DNA of 64,000 nucleotides from Candidatus Latescibacterota bacterium. Its GTDB lineage: Bacteria > JAAXHH01. The stretch spans positions 1 through 64,000 of the forward strand of contig JAAXHH010000127.1 of the NCBI GenBank assembly GCA_012270975.1. Direction: 5' to 3'. How positions within the stretch are numbered: position 1 is the stretch's first letter; each line of letters starts with the position of its first letter. This document shows positions 1-6,889 of this stretch, one piece after another. The position numbers and the translations under genes were made by a program. Under the pieces are notes generated by a model that saw only the letters and a program-made list of their open reading frames with translations, ran no database searches and was not told the DNA's origin.

Positions 1-442
1 GTCCACAAAAACGGGGTAACTTCACTGTCTGTACGAGTCGACTTGTACGTAATTGGCAATACGGGTGATTAGGATGGACAGGAACTCGATGGTAGTCTGG
101 ATATCTCGTCAAACTCTTAGGTGTGAGGAGCATAATACTGTCTACATCCAATACCATTCACATCCAAACGTCGCCAGCACCAAGCGGGAAGGAATTGTTT
201 TCGACAACGTTCTTGTTTTCGGAGTAACAGAAGGACCTGAATTCTACGCAATAGACGAGACGGGAGTGTGCTACGCGGACAGTCTGATGGTGGTATTCAA
301 CACAGGCTTCACCTGCGTTGATCAACATCTTCTTGACGGCGTTAAAGGAGATACCCACCGTCCTACTGATAGACTGCATGGACACGCCTACGACCTGCAT
401 CCAAATTACCATAACTCGTTTATACATCAGTAACTTGTTCAT
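1..442 (-). pseudogene. IS1-family transposase fragment, inactivated
   Basis: The open part (442 down to 158) encodes 94 residues that resemble the N-terminus of IS1-family transposases: a start like MNKLLMYKR, a helix-turn-helix-like SISRTVGISFNAVKKML, then GEACVEYH, FCYSENKNV and GAGDVW. Known relatives continue WTW.ALDAD. Here the next codons read ATG TGA ATG and then LDVDS, so the tryptophan codon TGG appears to have become a TGA stop while similarity continues past it. The catalytic DDE part is absent or lies outside the window, and I could not identify terminal inverted repeats. It is probably a dead relic marking past mobility of the low-GC segment. The family call comes from memory of the motif pattern. 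Confidence 0.65.
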
Positions 443-466
443 TCTAACAAGATACCGTATTGCGAG

Positions 467-670
467 TTATTTAAGCGTTTTTCCCGTTACATTAAACCCG
501 GCTAGTGTGTCAAGTGGGATCGTGTATGGCTTGGGTTTAATATGGCTGTACTGTTGAGAAAGCCTCAATGCATTGACAGCTTCCTTCGAGAGTACACTCT
601 TGTCACGACGCCGGACATAGTCTTCTTGCCTACGCCTAACTTTATCAGCAAGCGTGTTGTTATTTTTCAT
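467..670 (-). CDS. 67-aa basic protein coupled to SDH_sah protease
   Basis: A small protein rich in Lys and Arg (DKVRRRQEDYVRRRDKS near residues 9-24), with no membrane segment or cysteine motif and no family I recognise. Its ATG overlaps the stop codon of the upstream protease gene in an ATGA arrangement at 667-670, so the two are almost certainly translated together. That coupling is the main argument that this short frame is real. It could be a partner, substrate, inhibitor or DNA-binding accessory of the protease; nothing in the sequence decides which. It shares the low G+C of its neighbours. Confidence 0.6.
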   Translation of the reverse strand: MKNNNTLADKVRRRQEDYVRRRDKSVLSKEAVNALRLSQQYSHIKPKPYTIPLDTLAGFNVTGKTLK

Positions 671-1545
671 GATGCTGGCTCCATTAATAGGTGACTATGA
701 AAAAAGTATGTTAAGCCCATCCTGTCACAGTAAGCAGTAAGTAAGTCATTGTAACCGCGTATAGCGTTTCTTAGTTCATCTTCTTGTGAGTAATCATCTA
801 TTTCTAATCTGAGTTCTTTGAGTTTCGTTAAGTCCAAGTGTCTACCATGTGAATGCCAGAGTTTGTTATCGCACAAAGCGTCTGCTATCTCTTGAGCTCT
901 TTCTACTTTTTCATCTTCTGTAACCTCTGTATCGGGGTTGGTAGTACGATGGTGAGTCCAGTCTTTGAACTTGTACTGAACTAACCATTTCTTGAGTAAA
1001 TCAACCGAAAGGTCTCTCGCTTGTTCATATAAGGCTAACTGTGCGAGATCGAGTTGGTTTAAGAAAACTACATCGGCAGGACTCAAGTCTTCCTGAGATG
1101 ATATCTCTTCTACCTTATCCAGATATCCAAGTGCCGCAACATAGTCTGAGCCATCTGGTAAAAGAACTTGCGGGTCAATTGGACCAAGACTAGAGGAGTA
1201 ATCCATGTAAATACGATCACCCGACAAACAGAAGATTGTCCCGGCCGATAAAGCGATGTCAGGTACAATGAAGTTTACCGTAGAGTAATGATGACGTATT
1301 ACAGTCACCAAACGCTCGACAGTCTCTACGGAGCCACCCGGTGTCCTCAAAATGATGGACAGTGAGTTGTTATTCTGAATTGATTTTACCTTTACCGATT
1401 CGATGAAGTTGCGGAACAATCGGAAATAACCAGGATGTATTTGACCAAAGTAACAGATTACATCTGACCCTAAAATCCCTTCCAATTCACGTGCTCTGGA
1501 ATGTATATGTGTGATAATGGTCTGATCTAAATCTTCTGTTTTCAT
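667..1545 (-). CDS. SDH_sah / SppA-type ClpP-fold serine protease
   Basis: A 292-aa soluble protein of the SDH_sah (serine dehydrogenase proteinase) family, a ClpP/crotonase-fold relative of signal peptide peptidase. Visible motifs are LRTPGGS (residues 66-72), a candidate nucleophile Ser100 in IALSAGT, and the family signature LGPIDPQ (120-126). I recall relatives with GKHS just before that signature; here it reads MDYSSS, so the usual basic residue may be missing and catalysis is uncertain. There is no signal peptide or membrane helix. About 160 residues follow, with a charged helical C-terminus. An AAGGAT stands seven bases before the ATG. Together with the 67-aa gene it forms a two-gene unit beside a restriction-modification system in low-GC DNA. 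Its role is unknown. Confidence 0.75.
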   Translation of the reverse strand: MKTEDLDQTIITHIHSRARELEGILGSDVICYFGQIHPGYFRLFRNFIESVKVKSIQNNNSLSIILRTPGGSVETVERLVTVIRHHYSTVNFIVPDIALSAGTIFCLSGDRIYMDYSSSLGPIDPQVLLPDGSDYVAALGYLDKVEEISSQEDLSPADVVFLNQLDLAQLALYEQARDLSVDLLKKWLVQYKFKDWTHHRTTNPDTEVTEDEKVERAQEIADALCDNKLWHSHGRHLDLTKLKELRLEIDDYSQEDELRNAIRGYNDLLTAYCDRMGLTYFFHSHLLMEPAS

Positions 1546-1779
1546 GTACTATCCTTTATCTAGCCCATGCTGCCCGGCACCATGTTACCAAACGCGTTGT
1601 ACGAATAACACTTAAAAACAGGAACCCGTGCCCCTTAACGTCCATTTACAGCCTTTTCGGATGCACTATCGCGTATCCCTCTGTCTCCTTAGTTACAATC
1701 ATGACAATCCAGTTTCGCGTCAAACTGCGTTAGCAGGGAATTCTCATCTCGTGGACCTTTTGGCCTTGATAACTCTTCC

Positions 1780-2391
1780 CTACGCCGTAACTCCCAAGAG
1801 CACTAATGGGACGGCAGGCACTCCTCTTCCTTGTCGGAGAACATTCAATAAATCTCGTTCGTAGTAAGGGACACCGGACGACATTTCACGCTCCATTACC
1901 TTCATCGGCAGAATTTCGATCCCTACGTCTATAATATCCGATACGTAGAAACTTAGATGTTTTACGAACAGATCATGGGCAACAAAGGCGTATTTCCCGA
2001 ATTGTACTTCGACTGCGATTCGGTCCTTCACAAAGTCGGTCTGATTGTATGAGAAGATTGGTTCATGTCCAGCTTCTTGTATCCTGTTCTTTTGTTCTTC
2101 TTCCGGTAAATGGTAGATATCTCTAAGTAGTTTGTTGTCTGCCGTAACCCAGAAGTTACTCCGACGTTCTCCCCATCCGAGAGCAGAAAATCCGTTTTTA
2201 AACTCACTGTTCATTCGCCCCGGATCGAACAACTGCCTACCACGCATTGTTTTCTCTTGAGATATTTTCGTCTTGCACGAGTTCGCATCTACACTTCCGA
2301 TCACGCCCAAGACTTCATTCCAAAGCCTCCTGTGGTGTACAAGAAGGTATTCCTTACCGTTCAGGTGCGAATACTCGGCTTCAACTCTCAT
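1780..2391 (-). CDS. BstYI-like type II restriction endonuclease (predicted RGATCY)
   Basis: A 203-aa protein, the length I remember for BstYI, matching it nearly end to end: YSHLNGKEY at the start, VDANSCKTK, WVTADNKLLR, SYNQTDFVKDRIAVEVQFGKY, KHLSFYVSDIIDVGIEILPMK, and RQGRGVPAVPLVL near the end. The catalytic set of the BglII/BstYI group is present as Asp119, Glu128 and Gln130, with the D-x8-E-x-Q spacing of BglII. It should therefore cut double-stranded DNA at RGATCY. Its ATG overlaps the methyltransferase stop as ATGA (2388-2391), so the nuclease is made only after the protecting enzyme. I see no truncation and it looks functional. The exact specificity is inferred from similarity. Confidence 0.9.
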   Translation of the reverse strand: MRVEAEYSHLNGKEYLLVHHRRLWNEVLGVIGSVDANSCKTKISQEKTMRGRQLFDPGRMNSEFKNGFSALGWGERRSNFWVTADNKLLRDIYHLPEEEQKNRIQEAGHEPIFSYNQTDFVKDRIAVEVQFGKYAFVAHDLFVKHLSFYVSDIIDVGIEILPMKVMEREMSSGVPYYERDLLNVLRQGRGVPAVPLVLLGVTA

Positions 2392-3335
2392 CCATGCCCA
2401 CCATTGGGCTTTGCAGGGTCATAGATTGGTTTACCCATTGGTCGAGTTTTCAATGTGCCTTTCAGTAATTCGATTACTCGATGGTGAGCGACCTCAACGT
2501 ATTCTGGAACCGTGTCACATCCATAAGGGACCCTTCCATGCATCAGTGCGGCGACCGCGAACGATCCGACCCCCATATATGGATCAAATACCTTGTCGCC
2601 CTTATCGGTCATTGATACCACCAAGCGTTCCACAAGTTCTACCGGAAACTGACATGGATGAATAGTCTTCTCAGGGTGGTTACTCTTTACGTTCGGAAAC
2701 ATCCATACGTCACTGGGGTTTTTGCCTTTTGGATTTCCCGACACTTTTCCTGCATTTGGCCCCTTATAGTAACGTTTCGACGGGTACTTTGATGGGACAC
2801 GTATTGGGTCCAAATGCCAAGTGTAGTCGTCTCGTTTCGTCCACCAATTTATCGTCTCGTAACGCCCGGATAATCGCCTAGTACAATGTAATCCATGGCC
2901 GAAATGCCATACGATGCGATTTCGAAGTTTCAGGCCAGCAGACTTAAAAACTGGATAGAGGATCGTATCAATAGGGACGATCTCGCCGTTATCAACGTAG
3001 TTTCCTACTTGCCAGCAAATTGATCCGTTAGGATGCAAAACGCGAATGCACTCACGAATTGTGCGGGACTGTAATTCGACATACTCATCGACAGACATCC
3101 GCGATTCGTAATCTTTGCCGAGATTATAGGGCGGAGACGTTACGATTAACTTGAAACTGTCGTCTGAAATGGATTCCAGGAAGGTGAGGTTGTCTTCGCA
3201 GACTAGGTAGTACGAAGATTGCTGGACATCGTCACTTGTACTGCTTTGGTCCGTAACTATGTCATTCACCCAGCCCGACGCCGACACTGGGCACTCCTCG
3301 TGGAAGATAGAATCCCTACATAAATCAAGGCCCAT
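2388..3335 (-). CDS. DNA methyltransferase of the BstYI-like R-M system
   Basis: A beta-class amino-methyltransferase: the catalytic motif IV (TSPPYN, about residues 66-71 from this start) comes before the SAM-binding motif I (FDPYMGVGS, about 250-258). SPPY is usual for N4-cytosine enzymes, but N6-adenine is not excluded. It should protect host RGATCY sites from the nuclease encoded directly downstream. I start it at the ATG at 3335. A TTG at 3350 would add five residues; neither has a well-spaced ribosome binding site, as AAGG abuts the ATG. A good promoter lies just upstream. No C-protein gene is visible. Confidence 0.9.
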   Translation of the reverse strand: MGLDLCRDSIFHEECPVSASGWVNDIVTDQSSTSDDVQQSSYYLVCEDNLTFLESISDDSFKLIVTSPPYNLGKDYESRMSVDEYVELQSRTIRECIRVLHPNGSICWQVGNYVDNGEIVPIDTILYPVFKSAGLKLRNRIVWHFGHGLHCTRRLSGRYETINWWTKRDDYTWHLDPIRVPSKYPSKRYYKGPNAGKVSGNPKGKNPSDVWMFPNVKSNHPEKTIHPCQFPVELVERLVVSMTDKGDKVFDPYMGVGSFAVAALMHGRVPYGCDTVPEYVEVAHHRVIELLKGTLKTRPMGKPIYDPAKPNGGHG

Positions 3336-3373
3336 CCTTAATTTAGTCAAGATTCTGGTCTAGACCCACTAGT

Positions 3374-3401
3374 ATTATAAGGTGTCAAATGCTTTTTTCA
3401 A
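3374..3401 (-). promoter_or_regulatory. Sigma-70-type promoter of the R-M operon
   Basis: On the minus strand TTGAAA (3396-3401) and TATAAT (3374-3379) are separated by 16 bases, which matches five of six and six of six consensus bases. The predicted start lies about 30 bases upstream of the methyltransferase ATG. Confidence 0.6.
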
Positions 3402-3483
3402 ACTTTTTTATGACATCTGATGGTCATTTGGCATATGTCAACCACATACATTACTAGAACCGGAATCAGTTGACTTGAACGGG

Positions 3484-3524
3484 CGATCCGGCTTATCTTT
3501 GGACGCTGTCATATAGCCGGATCG
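3484..3524. repeat. 10-bp perfect inverted repeat before rpiA
   Basis: CGATCCGGCT (3484-3493) and AGCCGGATCG (3515-3524) are exact reverse complements 21 bases apart. They sit at the join between the low-GC island and the high-GC chromosome and 20 bases before rpiA. They could be a dimeric operator or an RNA hairpin in the rpiA leader. No T-run follows, so it is not a standard terminator. Confidence 0.5.
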
Positions 3525-3543
3525 AGACCCGGAAAACCAGTAC

Positions 3544-4269
3544 ATGTCATCCGAAGACCTGACCCGCGACATGAAGAGGACCGTCGGCATCGAGGCCGCC
3601 CGTATGGTCGGCCCGGGCGATGTGGTCGGGCTGGGCACCGGATCGACGGCGGAGTTCATGATCGAGGAGCTGGGGCGCCGCGTGCGGGAGGAGCAGTTGG
3701 ACATCGTCGGCATCCCCACGTCCTTCGACGCATCGGTGCTGGCCCGGGAAAACGGCATCCCGCCGGGCACGCTGGACGACGTGGACCGGGTCGACATCGC
3801 CGTGGACGGCGCGGACGAGGTCGATCCCGCGATGAACCTGATCAAGGGCCGGGGCGCCGCCCACCTGCGCGAGAAGATCGTGGACGGCATGGCCGAACGG
3901 TTCGTCGTCATCGTGGACGAATCGAAACTGGTCGAACGGCTGGGCACGAAATGTCCCGTCCCATTGGAAGTCTTGCCCATGGCCGTCCGGCCCGTCATGC
4001 GCGCGGTCGAAGCGATGGACGGGGAACCGGTGCTGCGGATGGCGGTCCACAAGGACGGGCCGGTCATCACGGACCAGGGGAACATGGTGGTGGACGCCCG
4101 TTTCGACGGGATCGACGAACCCGGTGAGATGGAACGCGCGCTCAACAACATACCCGGCATCCTGGAGAACGGCCTCTTCGTCGGACTGGCGACCGAGGTC
4201 CTCGTCGGGCGGATTACCGGTGACTGCCGGATCGAGGTGGAAAGACGAACGCGGGCCCACGACGCGTAA
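3544..4269 (+). CDS. rpiA: Ribose-5-phosphate isomerase A
   Basis: Interconverts ribose 5-phosphate and ribulose 5-phosphate in the pentose phosphate pathway, in the cytoplasm. The 241-aa product has all hallmarks of RpiA: the phosphate-binding GLGTGSTA (29-36), DGADEVD (88-94), [11 protein letters not shown] (101-111) with the catalytic Glu, and DESK (125-128). Its length is slightly above the usual 220-235. It is the first gene of high-GC type after the island and is followed 32 bases on by ccmF in the same direction. The functional link between the two is not obvious. Confidence 0.95.
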   Translation: MSSEDLTRDMKRTVGIEAARMVGPGDVVGLGTGSTAEFMIEELGRRVREEQLDIVGIPTSFDASVLARENGIPPGTLDDVDRVDIAVDGADEVDPAMNLIKGRGAAHLREKIVDGMAERFVVIVDESKLVERLGTKCPVPLEVLPMAVRPVMRAVEAMDGEPVLRMAVHKDGPVITDQGNMVVDARFDGIDEPGEMERALNNIPGILENGLFVGLATEVLVGRITGDCRIEVERRTRAHDA

Positions 4270-4301
4270 CGCCGCGGCCTTAAGACCATCTGAGTGAATA
4301 A

Positions 4302-6320
4302 ATGAACGATATCGGATACTTCAGCCTCCTGCTCGCCTTCATGGCGGCGGCCTACGGCGGCGTGACCAGCGTGGTCGGCGCCCGGGCGCGGAACCCGCAG
4401 ATGATCGCCAGCGGGGCCCACGGCGTCCTCGCCACCTTCGGCCTGCTGACCCTGTCGTCCATCGTGCTGATATACCACCTGTACACGGGCAACTTCCAGG
4501 TGGAGTACGTCGCCTCCTACACCAGCAGCACCCTGCCCGAGTTCTACCGCGTCACCGCGATGTGGGCCGGGCAGAAGGGCTCCCTGCTCCTGTGGGTATG
4601 GACCCTGGCCCTCTTCGCGCTGGTGGTGCACATGACGAACCGGGACCGGAACCAGACGCTGATCCCCTACGTACACGCGGTGATGATGTCGGTGGTCCTG
4701 TTCTTCATCGCCCTGCTCATCTTCATGGCCGATCCCTTCGAGCTGCTGCCCTTCGTGCCCGCCGAGGGGCGCGGCCTGAACCCGGTGCTGCAGATGCCCC
4801 TCATGATCATCCACCCGCCCATCCTCTACCAGGGCTACGTGGGGACCGTGGTCCCCTTCGCCTTCGCCATAGCCGCGTTGATCACGGGGGAACTGGGCGA
4901 CACGTGGATCCGGACGATCCGCAGATGGACCCTCTACGCCTGGTTCTTCCTCGGTTTCGGCCTGATGCTCGGCGGCCGGTGGGCCTACGTCGAGCTGGGA
5001 TGGGGCGGCTACTGGGCCTGGGACCCGGTAGAGAACGCGGCGCTCATGCCCTGGCTGACCATCACGGCCTTTCTCCATTCCGTGATGATCCAGGAGAAGA
5101 AGGGCATGTTGAAGATCTGGAACTTCATCCTGATCATCCTGACCTTCGGCCTGGTCTACTTCGGCACCTTTCTCACGCGGAGCGGGGTCGTCTCATCGGT
5201 CCATTCCTTCACCACTTCGGGCATCGGCCCCATGTTCATGGGTTTCGTCATCGTCTCGATGGTGTTGTCCTTCGGACTCCTGATCAGCCGCCGCCGCGCC
5301 CTGAAGGCCCGCAGCGAACTCGACTCCTTCGTCTCGAGGGAAAGCAGCTTCCTGCTGAACAACCTGGCGCTCGTCGGCGTGTGCTTCGCCATCCTGTGGG
5401 GAACCATATTCCCCGTGCTCTCCGAGGCGGTCAGCGGCGAGAAGATCACGGTGAGCGCGCCGTACTTCAACCAGATCAACGTGCCACTGGGCATCTTCCT
5501 GCTCTTCCTCACGGGAGCGGGGCCGCTCTTCGCCTGGCGAAAGACGTCCGTGCAGAGTCTCAAGCGGCACTTCACCGTACCCGTCGCCTGCTTTCTCGCC
5601 GTGGGCGCCATCCTTTTCGCCGTCGGCATCCGGCACGTCTATGCCCTGCTCTCCTTCAGCATGTGCGCCTTCGTCGTCGGGGCCATCGGACTCGAGTTCT
5701 ACCGCGGTACCCGCGCGCGCAGGTCCACGAACGCCGAATCCTGGCCCGCGGCTTTCGTCCGTCTGATCATGAGCTACAAGCGCCGGTACGGCGGTTATAT
5801 CGTGCATATCGCCATCGTGCTCCTGTTCGTGGGCTTTACCGGGTCCGCCTTCAACCGGGAAGAGAACTTCGCGGTGCGGGAGGGCGAATCCTTTCAGATT
5901 AAAAACTACACGCTGGACTTCGATTCCCTCACCGAAACCAACATGGGCGAGTACGTGTCCTACGCCGGCCTGCTCCGCCTTTCCGTGGACGGCGAGCCCG
6001 TCGTGATGATGGCTCCGGAGAAGCGTCTCTATCCCATACAGGACCAGGTGACTTCGGAGGTTTCCATCTGGTCGACGTTGAATGAAGACCTGTACGTGGT
6101 CCTGGCCGAATTGAACGAAACGCTTGACGTAGCTACATTTAAGGTCTACATTAATCCATTAGTAAACTGGGTCTGGATCGGTACGGCACTGCTCATGCTG
6201 GGGACGATCATTCTCTTCCTGCCGGATCGATTCGGCAGAAAAGCCACCGGACGTGAACGGCGCGAAGGGAAGGGCGAACCTCGCTCGCCGGTGCCCGGGA
6301 CCCAGGATGTAATCGCCTGA
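4302..6320 (+). CDS. ccmF: CcmF-type cytochrome c haem lyase subunit
   Basis: A 672-aa polytopic membrane protein of the CcmF/NrfE/CcsA superfamily that attaches haem to apocytochrome c on the outer face of the inner membrane. The tryptophan-rich haem-handling WWD motif WGGYWAWDPVENA is at 234-246, with flanking histidines His171 (MIIHPPILY) and His259 (TAFLHS). A periplasmic stretch of about 120 residues near the C-terminus (FNREENFAVREGESF onward) and a last membrane helix fit CcmF. No ccmA-E, G or H is beside it, so it is an orphan here. About 570 bases without a clear gene follow. Confidence 0.9.
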   Translation: MNDIGYFSLLLAFMAAAYGGVTSVVGARARNPQMIASGAHGVLATFGLLTLSSIVLIYHLYTGNFQVEYVASYTSSTLPEFYRVTAMWAGQKGSLLLWVWTLALFALVVHMTNRDRNQTLIPYVHAVMMSVVLFFIALLIFMADPFELLPFVPAEGRGLNPVLQMPLMIIHPPILYQGYVGTVVPFAFAIAALITGELGDTWIRTIRRWTLYAWFFLGFGLMLGGRWAYVELGWGGYWAWDPVENAALMPWLTITAFLHSVMIQEKKGMLKIWNFILIILTFGLVYFGTFLTRSGVVSSVHSFTTSGIGPMFMGFVIVSMVLSFGLLISRRRALKARSELDSFVSRESSFLLNNLALVGVCFAILWGTIFPVLSEAVSGEKITVSAPYFNQINVPLGIFLLFLTGAGPLFAWRKTSVQSLKRHFTVPVACFLAVGAILFAVGIRHVYALLSFSMCAFVVGAIGLEFYRGTRARRSTNAESWPAAFVRLIMSYKRRYGGYIVHIAIVLLFVGFTGSAFNREENFAVREGESFQIKNYTLDFDSLTETNMGEYVSYAGLLRLSVDGEPVVMMAPEKRLYPIQDQVTSEVSIWSTLNEDLYVVLAELNETLDVATFKVYINPLVNWVWIGTALLMLGTIILFLPDRFGRKATGRERREGKGEPRSPVPGTQDVIA

Positions 6321-6889
6321 AAGACCGTGAAAAGATCACGGACGCGGCAAGTGCAACCATTGCGAAACAAGCGAATGGCCCGAATGGCCGCGCCCTATTG
6401 TTGCAGCACTACAACCCGGTTCATACACCGGTAGCTTCATAACTGTATGACCTGATTGGGCAACTCGATAAGCAGGGTGGGGGCGCCCCCGGGGACGACC
6501 GGGCGCCTTGGAAAACGATTATCGCAAGCAGCATATATGGCTGATACCGTTCCTCGCAGGCAGGTGGTATAAGTTCCGTTCGTATACCGGTTGAGATCTA
6601 CGGAAACGTGCATGGATTCTTCTCGACGCTGACAGGCGCAGTTACTTTCTGAACGGACACACTGGAAACGCCTGGCGGCAGATCGTCGGGAAAACGCGCA
6701 TAAACACCACTGAGGTTGAACGGTTCAAGCAACACGGGCGCCATACCTTCCTCGCAAGTAGGCAACACGCTCCCCTGCCGGCATTCGCCGATCCGGTCAC
6801 GCTCCGGACCGGCGCCGGCCAGCTTATCGACATCAAGCCCTGGTTAGACGCTACTTAGTGATAAGCTGTTTTATCGCGGGGGGTGTTGT
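6321..6889. other. Gene-poor interval between ccmF and rny
   Basis: No convincing gene. Just after the ccmF stop CCGTGA and TCACGG form a short hairpin with a five-base loop but no T-run. GGGGGCGCCCCC at 6479-6490 is a perfect 12-base palindrome. On the minus strand a reading frame open from about 6840 down to a TAG at 6598-6600 is protein-like (LEPFNLSGVYARFPDDLP, then SVQKVTAPVSVEK). Its only ATG is at 6744, giving 48 residues with no good ribosome binding site, so it may be the tail of a decayed gene. An AGATCT site lies at 6594. Confidence 0.5.

Noticed and set aside
53-433. 126-aa plus-strand open frame at the window start
   Set aside because: It is antisense to the IS1-family transposase remnant and resembles no protein family; the minus strand has clear transposase motifs.
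1628-1864. 78-aa plus-strand frame between the protease and nuclease genes
   Set aside because: It overlaps the conserved C-terminus of the nuclease, has no ribosome binding site and looks like no protein.
3438-5078. 546-aa minus-strand frame across rpiA and ccmF
   Set aside because: A low-complexity shadow of two strongly recognisable plus-strand genes in high-GC DNA.
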